Shown here: in pieces, positions 32,471-45,291 of the stretch
Numbering within the stretch: position 1 is the first letter of the stretch
Layout of the letters: every line of letters begins with the position of its first letter
Origin: Pelobates cultripes
Taxonomy: Eukaryota; Chordata; Amphibia; Anura; Pelobatidae
Assembly (NCBI GenBank): GCA_933207985.1
Contig: OW240914.1
Location: 285,131,751-285,195,750 of the forward strand
Direction of reading: 5' to 3'
DNA: 64,000 bases
Notes under the pieces: generated by a model
The model's input: the letters and a program-made list of their open reading frames with translations, nothing else
What the model was told of the DNA's origin: nothing
The model's database searches: none
Made by a program: the position numbers and the translations under genes

Positions 32471-34070
32471 ATGTGAAATTCTCACTTTAGTAAATAACCC
32501 TGAAAATTAAGCCCTGTGAACTGATAAATGTCATAGCCCTGTGGCTATAGTATTTATCAGTCCAAATGCATAGAGCAAACACAAAGGTTACCTGCTCACT
32601 ATCCCAAATGTATTTGCTTAGGTATTACACAAGCATGCTGCAGTGCTGCCACCCACCCCATGTTTATGTTGTTAAGGTTTAATAAGTGTGTAAGGGCATG
32701 AAGAATTCACAGGTCAATGCACAACAATTCATAGGTCTAGTGATTTTGGTGAATAGCCTTAACAGTGCAAAGTGGTCATTTAAAAAGTTAACAGTTCACT
32801 TTTCGTACAATAATGGGCTTTCTTTGTTATTATGTTTAGAGCGCCCCTTTAGTATCCCTTTACTAAGTGTTTTTTTATATTGTTTATTTTGTACAAATGC
32901 CTCATTTTCAGTGTTATCTCTTTCCCAGTGGTCAAAAATGTATTCCAGAAGATAACAATGTGCAATTTAAATTCACATTTGGTAACTGTATCTATCAGTG
33001 CTCATTAGCATAATCTAATTAATGATGCAATTCTGGTGAGGAAATGCTAATTACCTGTAAACAATCCCCCACTTGTTTAAACCAATACTTTATTTGTACC
33101 TCTCCATAGCTTGCTTCTGCACCGGGGGAATGGCTACTAGTTCTGAAAGAGTTACAGCATGGAAGGCTGCCCCCCAAATATATGGATTCCTATGTCTGTG
33201 GGTGAACAAAGTAACTATTATAAACCATAGGGATAAGCCCACCACTCATTCTGATTAGACACATTATGCTTGAACGAGACATGATGATATACCATACCAG
33301 TTTATTTCTATAACATATTCCATACACCCACATGATACTTATACATTCTACTCCCAGAATCCCCCTGCTGACCACCCTATTTACATGTCTCCTGCCATGT
33401 CACACCGTCACACATTGCTGATCATTTACCCTTTCAGTGCTGGAAACTAATCTGTTTGCATACGTTTTTATGTATCACACCAGCACTAATATTGATAATA
33501 GGGATGCAAATAGAGCAAATGGCATGGGGCCAACTATAATCTAAAATGTGCAACAAGAAGTGTGCAATACCTTGCACTTTATTTTTTAATCAGTCTCTCA
33601 CCCACTGAGTGGCAAAGATCTTTCTTTAACTGTCCGACTAGAGCTGGGCAATGAGAAGGGGAGCTCAAATTAGACACATGGGGACAAAACTATAATGGAA
33701 TAGGGAGGCTGAAGCCCTGTATTGAGACATGATGGAAAGGAGAGAATATGGGACAGTAGATGAAAATTTGGAGTGGTAAGAAAAGCTATAAAAGAAATAA
33801 ATTTAGCTTCACTTTCTCAAAAGCAATGTGTGCATTGGCTGTGCCAGGAATAACCTGAATTATGATGTCAATCCATAAATCTTTAATATACATTTCATAG
33901 AAAACAGTTTCATATGAAAAAATGGTTAACACATGTCATAGCTAATTTTTCATGTTTTACGCATGAGGGCCCTTCGATTTCGTCAGGAAATTTTATTTAT
34001 TTTCAATTTTGTAGAACTGGATCTCAAGATAAATGCACTAGTTACACACGGTGACATTCAATTACATATA
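32471..34070. other. Intergenic, no recognised feature
   Basis: No gene or bounded element was recognised. Confidence 0.5.
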
Positions 34071-34150
34071 TTTATATAGCTCCAAGATTTTCCGTAGCGC
34101 TGGCTGCACAATGGGAAACAAGACAAACATTTTACTGAGCTCACATGAGC
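34071..34150 (-). mobile_element. L2-type LINE 3' end fragment
   Basis: TATTTATATAGCTCCAAGAT and TTCCGTAGCGCTGGCTGCAC followed by AATGGG resemble the 3' terminal block of the LINEs at 41.4 and 55.6 kb (TATAGCGCC...TTCCGTAGCGCTGTACAATGG). It is a short relic. Confidence 0.5.
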
Positions 34151-35400
34151 TCTAAATGAGCAACTCCTTCCCATCTATATATGAAGTGATATCAAATCCT
34201 GACAATAAGGTGAGCGCCAATGATGATTAAACATGTTACTAGTGATGTGATAAGCACCCCAGCAACACATGTAAAGATGGTAAAGCACTATCACTATTAA
34301 GCCAGACTGCCCTAAATTTAGTTTGCACAGCATGAGCATGTCTAATCATACGTTCACACTGTGCTTATTAGGAACTCTTCTTTGACATTCCCTGAAGTGG
34401 GACCTCAGGGACCAAATGTGGGATGTTAGAACACACAATCAAATTAGGGACTGTCCCACAAAATCCAGGACTGTTGGGAGGTATGTTTTCTGAATCAACC
34501 AATTTGACAAACTTCTCAATATTGGAAAGTATGAATACTAGAGGGGAGGGGTCAAAAGAAGGTGTGCTATGTGCACTACTGGTGACACAGAAAAGGGCAA
34601 GTTTGCCATGCATGCCAAGCTGACTAGTCACTCAGGGCTGCTCATGCACGGAGCACTGCTGAAGCACTCTCATATGTCTGTATTCTGGGTTTAATTTGCA
34701 CAAGATAAGTGCAACAATGTGTTTAACCTGGACTTTTTTGGGGGGACCAGGACACCAGAAACAATCTGTAACAACAGATCAGGAACCCAAATTTGAGATT
34801 TGGGAAGTATGATCCTACTGTGTGTTATCTAAGCATGATCCTGAAGGTGATAAGGCCACATGCAGAGTGACATCCAGGGGGCGCTCTTCCTCAGTTCTGA
34901 GCTGTATCATTGGTGTGCATGAAAACTAGTTTTACATTTTTAAAAACTGCAACTACATCAGGCTAACTAGTTAATCTGTGTAAATATGTTTGGTAAAGAT
35001 TCTATCTGCATAGAATGCATGGAGTCCTTCACTTGAAGTACATTACTGCTCACACATTAATGGTGACATGTCAGTTATCTGTAGAATAACCTGTACAGCT
35101 TATGAAACAATCTTCATGTTGTTACATATGGGGGTAAATTAACTCATTAACGATAGCAAGTCCTGAAAGGGTTAATCACATCGTGAACTTCAAGGCAATA
35201 TATTATACTAAACATTAAAAAAACACACACACAAATGTGTTGGCGGCTTTTTTGTCTTTTGATCAAAGTATAAAGCATATATTAAATAGATAAAAGCATG
35301 ATCTATCCTCATGTTTTATGCATATCAATTAACAAATAAATGGCAGATGTATCAAATTTCTGTTTGGTCAGGAAAGTAGAAGAAATAATGAAATAGAATG
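34151..35400. other. Intergenic, mostly unique; dispersed repeat near 34.38-34.50 kb
   Basis: It contains GGGACTGTCCCACAAAA and TGTTGGGAGGTATG, shared with the 44.5 and 58.8 kb repeats. Nothing else was recognised. Confidence 0.45.
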
Positions 35401-36187
35401 TATTTTGTTATTACAATCGAGGAACAAACACCTCATGTAGCTAAAGAGTAAAGTGCAATTTCTGCTGCTAACAGGCTAATTCTTTACCAACTGCTGGGAC
35501 AGACACACCTGTCTTCTGCACATTCACTGCTACAAGGGGTATATTTTTGGAAAGCAAACTCGAAACTCCCAATGGAATATTATGTGAGAAGCTTTCTGAG
35601 AGAACGTTTTTTCCCCCTTTCCTGAAGGGTGAGGCAGGACACTCCTCAATCACAGACCCTCCCTGGAAAAGCTTCCCAGCTATGTGTGGACTAATAGTGA
35701 GTAGTATGGGGGGTGGGGAGGCACTAAGACCCTGTGGCCTCTGAAGAAGTCCCTCCAGAGGAGGAGGCACAGGACACAGGAAAAAAAAAAAAAAGCTGCC
35801 TGTGGAAGTTGCATGTTAACGTTTGACTCCTTGTCAAGGAAGGGGAAGGGGTGATGAAATTACAATGAGATCAGTTACCTCAGCAGAGCCCTGCAGCTCA
35901 GATCCTGAACTCCAACCTGTGTCCTGCAGAGCTGCTCAAATCAGACTGAGTGAGGAGATCAGTTTGGATGAGGGTTAGTGATCACAGGAATCACTGATAC
36001 AAAGTCTTCAAGTTTATTGGCCCTTCTTCCAGATCTGCCGAACGTTCCATCATAGAACACTGGCACTGTCCCAGGGCTATTTAGGGGCACTAACCAGGAA
36101 AAGTTTGCGGGAAATCAGAAGGGCAACATTTGTATAGGACAAGTTCACCATCCTCTGCACACCTGGGCATGCAGCACTGAGCTTGGC
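35401..36187 (+). promoter_or_regulatory. AFAP1L1: Probable AFAP1L1 promoter and 5' UTR
   Basis: This is a comparatively GC-rich, non-repetitive stretch just upstream of the proposed first coding exon. A short upstream ATG (36169-36171, ATG CAG CAC TGA) precedes the main ATG. The transcription start cannot be placed from sequence. The assignment depends on the exon call below. Confidence 0.4.
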
Positions 36188-36203
36188 ATGGAGCGAATAA
36201 AAG
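36188..36203 (+). CDS. AFAP1L1: AFAP1L1 first coding exon (MERIK), probable
   Basis: ATG GAG CGA ATA AAA plus one base is followed by the strong donor GTAAGG at 36204. The ATG has G at -3 and G at +4, a good initiation context. AFAP1L1, an actin-filament-associated adaptor with PH domains, has a tiny first coding exon in mammals (MDRGQ and one base, as I recall), with the same length and phase. It also lies directly downstream of ABLIM3 on the same strand. The evidence is synteny plus exon architecture; the peptide itself is too short to be diagnostic. No second exon was found in the window, which requires an intron longer than 27.8 kb. Confidence 0.55.
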
Positions 36204-36810
36204 GTAAGGGAGATTTCATATGCTGCTGGTATCTACGATCTGACTTTCACTGCACACACAACGTGATGGAAACACATGGCATTTAAATTGGACTCTGTTT
36301 GACAGATAGGGGACCTCCTGCATTGCTGAATGACTAAAGGTTGTAGCTGTTTTAAAACGAGGATGGACACATGCATAGCTGTTGGATTGCTATTCTCATC
36401 GAGCTAAAATGATGGTAGTGGGATTAGGAGTCCAGCGGCCAAGCCTAGCCTTTTTATTTTATTTAAAGTGTGTGTGTGTGTGTCTGTCTCGCAGATACTG
36501 CAAGCTTGCAGAATTCCAGTGATCCATGCCTAATCCTTCACATACAGGAACTCCTCCTCAGGTAGCCAAAGAAAGGCTCATTAACCCATGAATTGTGGGG
36601 GGGGAAATGACCGGGGGAGTGCACATTTCATGTATAAATAGCCAAACTGGACCCATGCTACTAAGAAACTATTTTGACATAAACATTCCCTTTTGTAGTT
36701 TATCCGTAGGTCCCAGTTTACTGGGAAATGAGACCCCTTGCACAGACTATGGTATTGTAGGCTGGTACTGGTGAATTATCACCTGCTGGGAGATAAAGTA
36801 TTGTTAACAG
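36204..36810 (+). other. AFAP1L1: Start of probable AFAP1L1 intron 1
   Basis: After the GTAAGG donor there is unique-looking sequence with a GT-rich stretch at about 36468-36485. Confidence 0.45.
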
Positions 36811-37569
36811 CAGTGGCGGATCCAGAGCCTGATCTCGGGAGGGGCACTTGTAGATTATTTAAAGAAATAATCCAGGCACAATAATCACTACAGCTAGGTG
36901 TAGTAGTTATGGTCCAAGTAGTGCCAGGATCCCATCCCAGAGTAAGTAGTCAAAACGTTTAAGAACAGTTTGACAACTTACCTGGGGTCTGCTGGGATAT
37001 AGGGCATAGGAGCAGTGGCTGGGGTGTGTTAGGGGTGGTGTGTGTGTGAGTGAAAGGTGCAGCGAGTGTAAGGGTGGCAGTGTATGTCAGAGTTGCAGTG
37101 TATGTGTGGGGAATTGTGTGTACGGGGGGAGGGGCAGCTCGTGGGAGGAGGTTAGGGAGGCTTTTTAATAATTTTTTTTAAATAAAATATATTGATGTCC
37201 CTCCTCCCTTCTTACCTTTACTGAGGGAGGAGAGGGGATATATTTTGATCCCTGATGGTCTGGGGAATCCCTGGTGGTTCTAGTGGTGAGCGTAAACTCT
37301 AGCCTGTAGCTCCAGGGATAGAGTTCACTATCGCGAGATCCGGAGCGTTGCTGTGGTAACCGCGGCAACGCTCCGTGCTCGCGTGAGAAGAACCCGGAGG
37401 AGCTGCAGGCTGAGCTCCCGGGCCCTCTCTAACTCCCTCACTGCCAGCACGCGGACCCCTCCGGTCCTTGAAGGCACATTGCAGGGCTGGCTCTTGGACA
37501 GTGCCAGCCCTGCATTAGCCAGTAGGGGAGAATCAATTGCCCTGTTGCCCCGCCCCCGATCTGCCACTG
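36811..37569. mobile_element. hAT-type non-autonomous element with perfect 8-bp duplication
   Basis: This 759-bp element has termini CAGTGGCGGATCCAGAGCC and, inverted, CAGTGGCAGATCGGGGGCGG. The target duplication GTTAACAG is identical at 36803-36810 and 37570-37577. The interior has a GC-rich right half and a block (GTAAGTAGTCAAAACGTTTAAG) shared with the repeat near 47.1 kb. No transposase was seen, and open frames in the GC-rich half are not called. Confidence 0.92.
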
Positions 37570-38190
37570 GTTAACAGTTTAAACTAATGTGGGTCTCCAT
37601 AGTGTTCTGTTCCTGTCCTGAAAGGCCACTAGAGTCACCCAGGCCACTTATTCTCAGTGAAGTCGTCTAGGTGTGTTGGTCCTGTCATTTTAACCATTTG
37701 CAGTAAAACATTGCCGTTTTGCAGAAATTATAATGTTTACCTTGAAGACACCATAACTTTGTTGGTTTGTGCTCCACAAGTAACGCCAAGCCTCCATTGC
37801 AAGCCAGCAACCAACCTCATGCTGATGACTTGCCTTAACAACAAAACCGCTGTCCATGGGTGGTTCACTGGCTTTGCATCTCTTCCTGAGTTGTGTTTCA
37901 AAGCTGTTGTATACAGCAAACACAAACAAAGGAATCCATGTTTAAAATGGAATATTGAGGCAAAAAGATGATGGTTTGTTGACCTACTTTGCATATGTCC
38001 ACCCAGAATCCCTTGCAGTAGTAACGTCACTGCCAATTTATGATTTCTGTGGGAAAAGCAAGTCTTATTTCTTGACTGGTGTGCAGAGCTGTGTTTAACA
38101 ATGTATTGACTATCCACTGATCTCACGTGGAAGGGGTTTTCGATCCCATTTTTCCCACCATAACTTTCTTGGTTTTTGTTTCTTGAAGGC
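37570..38190. other. Intron, no recognised feature
   Basis: Two overlapping frames of about 104 and 129 codons on opposite strands (37657-38126) show no domain I recognise. Confidence 0.4.
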
Positions 38191-38199
38191 TTAAAACCT

Positions 38200-38748
38200 A
38201 AATGAGGTTATGATGCCCCTGGAGGCACCCTTACCTCAAGGGATTAAACTGTTCTCGAAAGTTTAATCCCCAAATTGCCTCCAGTGGCGATGTCCACCTC
38301 CCCCAGGCAGTATCTGGCCTCTGAATCTCGAGATTAAGGAAGCATGGAGTGTTGCTGGGCAAGGGTGCCAGTGATTGGATGAGTTTGGTCAGCTGACATT
38401 TTCAGCTATTCAACAACTCCACATTCACTAAACTAGCTTGTAAAGAAACATACCTTTTTCCAAGCCAGTTTAGTGCGCATGCGTGGCAAAACACTACGCT
38501 GTTCCGATAAGATGGTCTCTGAAGCCATCTGACTAAAAGAGTTTTACTCTGCGATTTCACAGAAGTGCCTTTACCAGCTGTAGGCATGAGGACCACTACA
38601 GGCAGGTTACATCTGCAATGTAAACATTTAAGTTCCTGCGGGAACGACAATGTTTTCAGCTAAAGGGTTAAAAGGATGGGAGGGGCACATGGCACCAACA
38701 CAACTTTATTGAAAAGAAGTGGTCTGGATGCCTATAGTGTTCCTTTAA
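38200..38748. mobile_element. TTAA-type MITE, left end unclear
   Basis: The right terminus GGTCTGGATGCCTATAGTG followed by TTCCTTTAA (TTAA at 38745-38748) matches the TTAAAGGACCACTATAGGC family. Internal TGCAATGTAAACATT and CCAAGCCAGTTTAGTG blocks recur in other copies. The left boundary was not found. Confidence 0.6.
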
Positions 38749-40606
38749 TATAAATGTAAAGGCAAACCGAACATAAAATGGCTTTGTTACTTCAGCCTAT
38801 TGTTTTGGGAAAAATAACAGCATACAGATTAATAAAATTGTATATAAAGCCAGTGAAGACTTTTTGAATAAGGAAAAACACTGCCAAGTCTGGCCAAAAC
38901 AGTGTCCCATGCTTATGCTTTGAAGAAACTGCTTAGAAATCAGTGGGACATTATTGTGTGTTTTTTCTTATTTATGCATATCTGTTTCTCTGTATAATAT
39001 GTGGATTCTGTTTTTGACTGTTTCTGAATGAATGCTGTAGAAAAAGGTTTTAAAAAATGCATTTTCAGAAAAAAAAAATCCAGCAGCACTGGAGCTCGGT
39101 CTCCACAACAGAAACTGCGTGGAATCAAACCATTTTGACCCTTTGTGACGCCACTCTCTGCTCTCCTTTATTGATGTTTTGTGTCTGGGGAAAATAGCTA
39201 ATTTCTTCTCTCTCGAGGATTGTGGCAAATCAACAGCTGCACCTCATCCATTTTTACAGCTCTACTATTTTGGCCTAAATTGTGCCAGTTAATTCTCAAC
39301 TCGCCACATAAAGAATAAACCCCATTGATATTTGTGAGTGATGGGGACACCAGAGAATTGTTCCCATAGAACGAGCACATTATTTAACACGTTCACTCCA
39401 ATTTTTGCTGTTCATTTCTAATTTCTCTAAGTGCAATTAAGTGGAAGCTATTTTGTATTTAGCCTTCTTGACAATCTAATCAGCGTAATGCTTTACTCCA
39501 AATGACAAAATCACATTGCTAAATTTGTATTTATCAGTATTGAGCAACACTTTTTTGGGGGGGAAGAACACAAGGCTCTGAATTCTAATCCTTTTACTAT
39601 TTTTGTGCCATCTAAGAACGTCTTTATTTTCAAATAGCTGTCACCCTATCACAGTGTCAGCTAGAGATAAGGTTCTGTTGTGTTGTACAATACAGCATTG
39701 TTTGCAAGCAACACAACAAAGTTGCATCTATCTTCATAATAAGTGCGGTTTTGTAACACAATCCAGCTTTGAAAATGCCCACTCCAGAAAAGATTTCTGA
39801 TTTGAATTCTATAAAAGAAATCTGTTTTCTGAAGCAGAAATTTTATCTTCTCAAAAATCCAACTATACGATTGGTCGTCTTTTGATAGCACATGTCCGTG
39901 GCAAATTACCTCATCAAAGAGACTGACCAGCATGGGAACTGCTTGTAGAAGTTGTTCATACAGTATGTTTGGGGCTGGTTTGGCGAGGAGACTATGTAAC
40001 AATTTCTCCCTCTAAATTTTATTTATTTATTTTTTCCATGAATGGCAGTTTGTAATAGGTCATTCATTTTTGGAAACCATTTTGTTCTTAATTTTGATTA
40101 TGGAAGTAATAGATGCTTTAAGCGTAGTACAATCAAACCAATTTAGATTCATGGCTAATACAGAACTCTGTTCTAGATGCTAAAAACGAATTGACCCTTT
40201 TTGTGATACTGTCCACGAATTTGAATCTAGAAGACTATATTTTCCAGGGTGGATTTGATTTTAAGTCACTAGTCACTTAGTCATGATTTTTATACATAGA
40301 GTCCTTCATGCTGGTTGTTATCTTAAATATTTGCAAAAAGATGAAGATTTGGAGAACAATTTAAAGTTGCTCTGTCATCTCCCTCCCCTTCACCCCCACA
40401 AATACATAATTGAAGTATTTTATAAAGATAAAATCTTTTATGGAATACTCACATTGACTATGTTGTACTAGAAATTCCAATCCAATCTAAAGATATCCTT
40501 TCACTTCCACCTCTCTTAGTAACATTTTGGTACTCTTGAAAAAACGTGGAGCTGCCGCAATTACGTTTTGTCAATTCCCCCAGTTGTTTCTAGTAATGGC
40601 TGTGGG
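38749..40606. other. Intron, no recognised feature
   Basis: This is long AT-rich sequence without recognised genes or element termini. Confidence 0.45.
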
Positions 40607-41204
40607 CAGGGGTCAAGTCCTGAGTAAAAAAGTGCGGGAACCACTCCCTCAACCCCCCAAAAAATAATTATTATACGCTCGTATACAGGGGCTGAGGACA
40701 GGGACTGAAGGGGGCAGGGCTGAGGAAGAGGGACAGGAGCTTAGGAGGGGAGGGGAGGGGGGCAGGGCCTGAGTAAGGGGATTTAAAAAAAAAAAAAAAA
40801 AAAACCCACCCTAAATGCATTCCCCCCCCTCCCTGAGGCTTACGGTGCGACAGGATCTGGAGCCTGCAGTCAGTGGAGTCGTCAGCCAGCCTCTCCTGAT
40901 GATGTCAGGAGGAGGGGGCGTGACTTCCTCTCCTCTTCTCCCAGACTCCCCAGCGGTCCTGTGAGAAGAGCCGTGAAAGTCATGCCCCCTCATGACATCA
41001 CCAGGAGAGGCTGGCCGACTCCACTGGCTGCAGGGAGAGAGGTGAGTTTTTTTTTTTAAAAAATCCGAGACCACAGGCAGGGGATTCGGATTTGTGCTTC
41101 CCCCTGCTCTGTGCCAGCCCTGGGTCCTGCAGGACAAGTAACGGAACGGCGATCCTGCTGTTGAAAAAGTGCAGGAACGCTGTTCCTGCAGTCCTCTAGC
41201 CCTG
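40607..41204. mobile_element. hAT-type non-autonomous element with perfect 8-bp duplication
   Basis: The 598-bp element begins CAGGGGTCAAGTCCTGAG and ends TCCTCTAGCCCTG (inverted CAGGGCTAGAGGACTG). The flanking duplication GCTGTGGG is identical at 40599-40606 and 41205-41212. Subterminal AAAAAGTGCRGGAAC blocks are also inverted at the two ends. It contains facing AGTGGAGTCGTCAGCCAG / CTGGCCGACTCCACTGGCTG arms. Confidence 0.92.
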
Positions 41205-41360
41205 GCTGTGGGGGAAAAAAATTAAATGTTTTGCTGATTGCACGACAATATCTATGGAGGCACCTGCCGTCTCGCAGTAGACAGTATTTAGTACATCACT
41301 GATGTAGGCTCCCGGAGGAAAAAGCAAAATATGGCGATGAACTCTGGAAACAGAATCAAG

Positions 41361-41985
41361 TAAGTATATTTTATTATTTATATAGCGCCATCACTTTCCG
41401 TAGCGCTGTACAATGGGTGGACTAACAGACATGTCATTTTTAACCAGACTTACAGGAACAGAGGGGGTGGAGGGCGTACAGGAACAGAGGGGGTGGAGGG
41501 CCCTGCTCGATGAGCTTACATCCTAGAGGGAGTGGGGTATAGTGACACAGAGGGTAAAAGTAGGGGTACAAAGTAGGTTGTTAGAAAAGCATTAATTGAG
41601 GGATTAGTAGGTTATTTTTGACAGTTGCAGGAGAAGAGTCATGGTGGGTGGAGGATAAAAACATGCTAATAGTTTAATTGATATGCTTTCTTGAAGAAGT
41701 GCGTTTTCAATTTTTTTTTTGAATGAGTGGAGACTGGGTGAAATTCTTACAGAGAAGGGAAGGGAGTTCCACAGAAGAGGTGCAGCCCTGGAGAAATCTT
41801 GGAGGCCAGCATTAGCGGTGGGAGTACGGACAGAGGATAGATGTAGGTCTTCGGCAGAGCGTAGAGGCCTTGACGGGACATACTTGTGTATTAGGGAGGA
41901 AAGGTAGGTTGGAGCAGCATTATGTAGGGACAGAATTTTAAATTGAGCCTTATATCTATCTGGGAACACGCAAGACCACTGAGAA
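41361..41985 (-). mobile_element. L2-type LINE, 3' fragment with C-terminal RT-protein remnant
   Basis: Read on the minus strand, a 121-codon open frame (41604-41969) encodes the tail after the reverse transcriptase: AQFKILSLHNAAPTYLSSLI, PLRSAEDLHLSSVRTP and AAPLLWNSLPFSVRISPSL then FKKKI. This pattern (APxYLS, LRSA, LWNSLP, FKKxL) is typical of L2-like non-LTR retrotransposons in fish and frogs. The 3' end carries the TGTACAGCGCTACGGAAAG and GGCGCTATATAAATAAT block. The 5' part is missing. Confidence 0.85.
41604..41969 (-). pseudogene. L2-type LINE ORF2 C-terminal fragment
   Basis: This is an open stretch of 121 codons of the non-LTR element described above. It lacks the endonuclease and catalytic RT motifs, so it can only be a relic. 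The motifs LRSAEDLHLSSVRTP, LLWNSLP and FKKKIENALL define it. Confidence 0.8.
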
Positions 41986-42540
41986 GGGTATTGCAGTAGT
42001 CACCTGCGCTGCACCCCCAAGCCACTGCACACCAATGGGCAATGTCACCTTCAAGGGTCCTTTCACTTTAAATTAAAGGTAATCTTTGCGTGTGTGTAAA
42101 AAAAAAAAACAAAAAAAAAAAAAAGTTTGGACAATAATAATTAGATTAAGTTCTGACTTTTTTTATACATTTGCTAACATTTTTTGCTCTGAAATGTATT
42201 TACTAAAAATGTAAACATTTCCTTAACATATGGCCTCATGGGTTTGGTTTACTTACCTGCTTTTGTTATAATGGCAATATCTGCTAAAAATGTGGTCTAT
42301 CCTTTCACTGCCACAACTTCTAGGAACAGAAAGGTTATTGCCCTGGCTTGCTGAAGGCAGGGCCCATTGGGATTGGCCTTGGAAATTGGTAGGTGTACAA
42401 TAAAGGTTTATGGATTGGCAAAACCAAGCAATGGTGGCATAAGCTAAACCTGTCATGCTGCCAATTAAAAGTGATCAGTTAGTGGCCACTCAGTGTGCTA
42501 TTCTTGAGCAGTACCTATCATGCAAATCCCTCGAGTTAGT
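41986..42540. other. Intron, no recognised feature apart from poly-A runs
   Basis: There are A runs at 42099-42124; otherwise nothing was recognised. Confidence 0.4.
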
Positions 42541-42554
42541 TATTGGCTATAACC

Positions 42555-42690
42555 GAGGTGGAAAAAAAGTAGATCCCCAGATAATCTAGTACTTCATCTC
42601 CCATGATGCTTCACTAGTCTTAAAGCAGGCAAAGCACCACTTGAGTTGTAGTTCTACCATGGCTTGGGAAATGTGGCTTCTGGATCTGCA
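42555..42690. mobile_element. hAT MITE remnant related to the 10.24 kb copy
   Basis: GTGGAAAAAAAGTAGATCCCC, CATCTCCCATGATGCTTC and GAGTTGTAGTTCTACCATGG repeat the internal hairpin layout of the element at 10244-10382. No target duplication was confirmed. Confidence 0.55.
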
Positions 42691-44365
42691 TTTGGATTTA
42701 GCAATGTACAGATGGGAAGCATGTTCTAGCGTTCTTTTCACTATTAGTGTGACCCTTTCTGAGTTGGTAATATACAGCACTTGTTCCCACAGCTTGGTTG
42801 TTTATGGCATGGGTACCACATGAAGTCCAATTGGCTTCTCGAGCCCAATGATGTCAAAGGATTGTGCTATGTTTTGCCAATAAATGCGTCACTCACCCCT
42901 TTGGCACTCACAGTGTGAAATGTTGTCTAAAACTGCAAATTAGACGGCAAAAGGGCAAACTAGGTTTACCAAGCGGTTGTCATCTCTTAACACTTTCAAA
43001 GTTTCTGTCATCCAGTAAGTCTCATATAGGACACAGGGAGCATGCAACGATGGGATATTCCCACCCTCACCACCTCCACCCTAGTTTCTGATTGTACAGG
43101 ATTCTACAGGATAGGAGCATTTCCTTGTATTCCGGTCCTGTCTCCCTCTCCCCGAGCAAGCCTTGGCTCTGGCACAGGATGCGGCCCGCACAGGAAACGT
43201 ATGAACTGAAATCTCTGACCTTGAATCTGCACCTGATCCGTGCACCCCCCTTATACACACACACCCACTCACTCACAGCAGGGGAAGGGCTGGTGCTGAC
43301 CACAGGAACAGTACTACAATGGATTCAGAAGCAGACTAGCCTTTCAAAAATATACCTCTAACCTAGATTGCTGAGCAGAAGGGGCACAGACATTCAGTAT
43401 TGTGTCTAACATAATGTTTGTTTAGTTTTCCCTCAAGTATTTGCACTACTACATCATAACTCTTTAGGATCTGTGTGTAATAAAGACCCTTATTGCAAGA
43501 AAGATTGACTGCTAGACCAGGACTGCCAAACGGCATAACCCTGGGCACTAGAAGACATGGGCACTGGGGCATCAAACTGCATCCCCAATACTATTATTTT
43601 TATTTTATTTTTTGCTTCAATTGGCATTCAAATATTACATTGTCTTTTCAAATTTAGGTGCAAAATAAGCACCGTAATGACTGACTTTTTGTAATGATGG
43701 GAGGTATTTGGTATTGTGATTCTAGAGGCCCAGTTTTCTTTTACACTATTTTGGAGCAGGTTGATTAAATTTAAATATGAGGTTCTGAAAATAAGCACGC
43801 ACACACAAAAATCACATCCATTTGAGATCTCTGGACTAATCTGTAAATGGATGAGGAGTAAACTGCTGCACTCTAATAGTACTTCCCCCACATCCTGGTA
43901 ATCGTTGTTTGTATCAATTCTTATTACTACTTTGACACGTAAATCTAGATAATGTAAGGTTGTGAGTGCCCAAGACCATGGAGCTCCTGTGTTTGCAAAT
44001 ACTTAAACCCACCCAGAAAAATTTTGTTGGTTTTTAAGCAAAAATGTGAATTGCAAGCTACATCATTAGATTTAGACAACAAATGTATGACTTGGGAAAT
44101 TCTACAAATCTGCTATTGTCAGTTTGGTTATTTATGCCTAAATATGTGATCTGATTTTGGATTGAGCACAGTATTGCTTAGTGATTAGCAATTTAGTAGA
44201 GATATCACTAAATAAAGCATGTTGTTTGGAGAGGGGGGGGATGGGTACATGAAAAGTTAGTCTTTCCGTGGCATGACAGTTAGTTGACCAATCAGAGGCT
44301 TCTCATATAAAAACATTTGTGGTGTAGATGTGCACACACCTGGGTTGTCATTCACACTGCTCAGT
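42691..44365. other. Intron, no recognised feature
   Basis: Short frames around 43067-43361 on both strands show no recognisable domain. Confidence 0.4.
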
Positions 44366-44585
44366 GAGCTGGGATATTTGAGAAATTTTAGGTGACTTTT
44401 TTATTTTTTATTTTTTGTAATTTAAAGACTCATTACTGTGAGTATTGAGTATTATTGCTGCGGAGCTCTGTTACACACTCAGACACACCAACATAAAATT
44501 TCAACAAAAAAAAAAAAGTGGGACATGGGCCAATAATGGGGACTGTCCCTCCTAAATAGGGACACTTGAGTGATATGCAGTCTGA
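44366..44585. repeat. Dispersed repeat related to 27.24-27.50 kb
   Basis: TTTAGGTGA, CATTACTGTGAGTATTGAG, ATTGCTGCGGA and ACACACCAACAT occur in the same order in the 27.3-27.45 kb block. It then continues GGGACTGTCCCTCCTAAATAG, shared with the 58.85 kb block. Confidence 0.6.
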
Positions 44586-45290
44586 CAGCGAGGTGGGTAT
44601 TCGAGGAGTAATGTATAAAAGTGCTATTTTTCTATTGAAATCAGCAATTTTCTGAATTGGGAAAAATACACGCTTTAAACTTGCTTTCTGTAATGCTTTA
44701 CATGTTTAGAGTTTTCCCTTCACCCACAAGAGTATAGAACACTGTAATAACATTAAACTAGGAGCATATAGTACCTCAGTAGGATGCTGTCTTCAGATTC
44801 GGAACTGTCCCTGGAAATCTAAGACTCTTGGCACGTCTGCGTTACCATCATATATTGAACAAAATTAACATAAAAACCTCCATTTGCCATTCAAAAAGAC
44901 AGGGGCCTGTTGTATATAGCATGGACTGGCTGTTCATCTACTGGGACCGGTTTGTGTTTAATTCCATAACCTCAGCACTAGCAGATTCTACAATGGCATA
45001 TTTATTGACCTTAATCCCTCCCCCTTGGTGTTCCGAGGCTGCCCTGGGTGACTGCCCTGGTCTATGGGATGGGGTAGCAGCCAGCCTGTGTTTACATTCA
45101 GAGTTCTGTGGCTGTATAAGGATAAGAGCTGAGCGTGCAGATGAATGTTAGTCTGTTCATCCCCAGAGTCTTTATTTCTTGTTTAAAGGGAGATTTTGTA
45201 GTTTACACAGTGCTTTATGAAGTATAATATAACGAACTGCCCCAGGATTCTCATTCCAAACAGATTTACTGATGACCAAATCAAAAGCCG

Positions 45291-45291
<1 letters not shown>

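Noticed and set aside
37657..38126. Opposed 104- and 129-codon frames
   Set aside because: They have no family signature, no splice or regulatory support, and lie between transposons.
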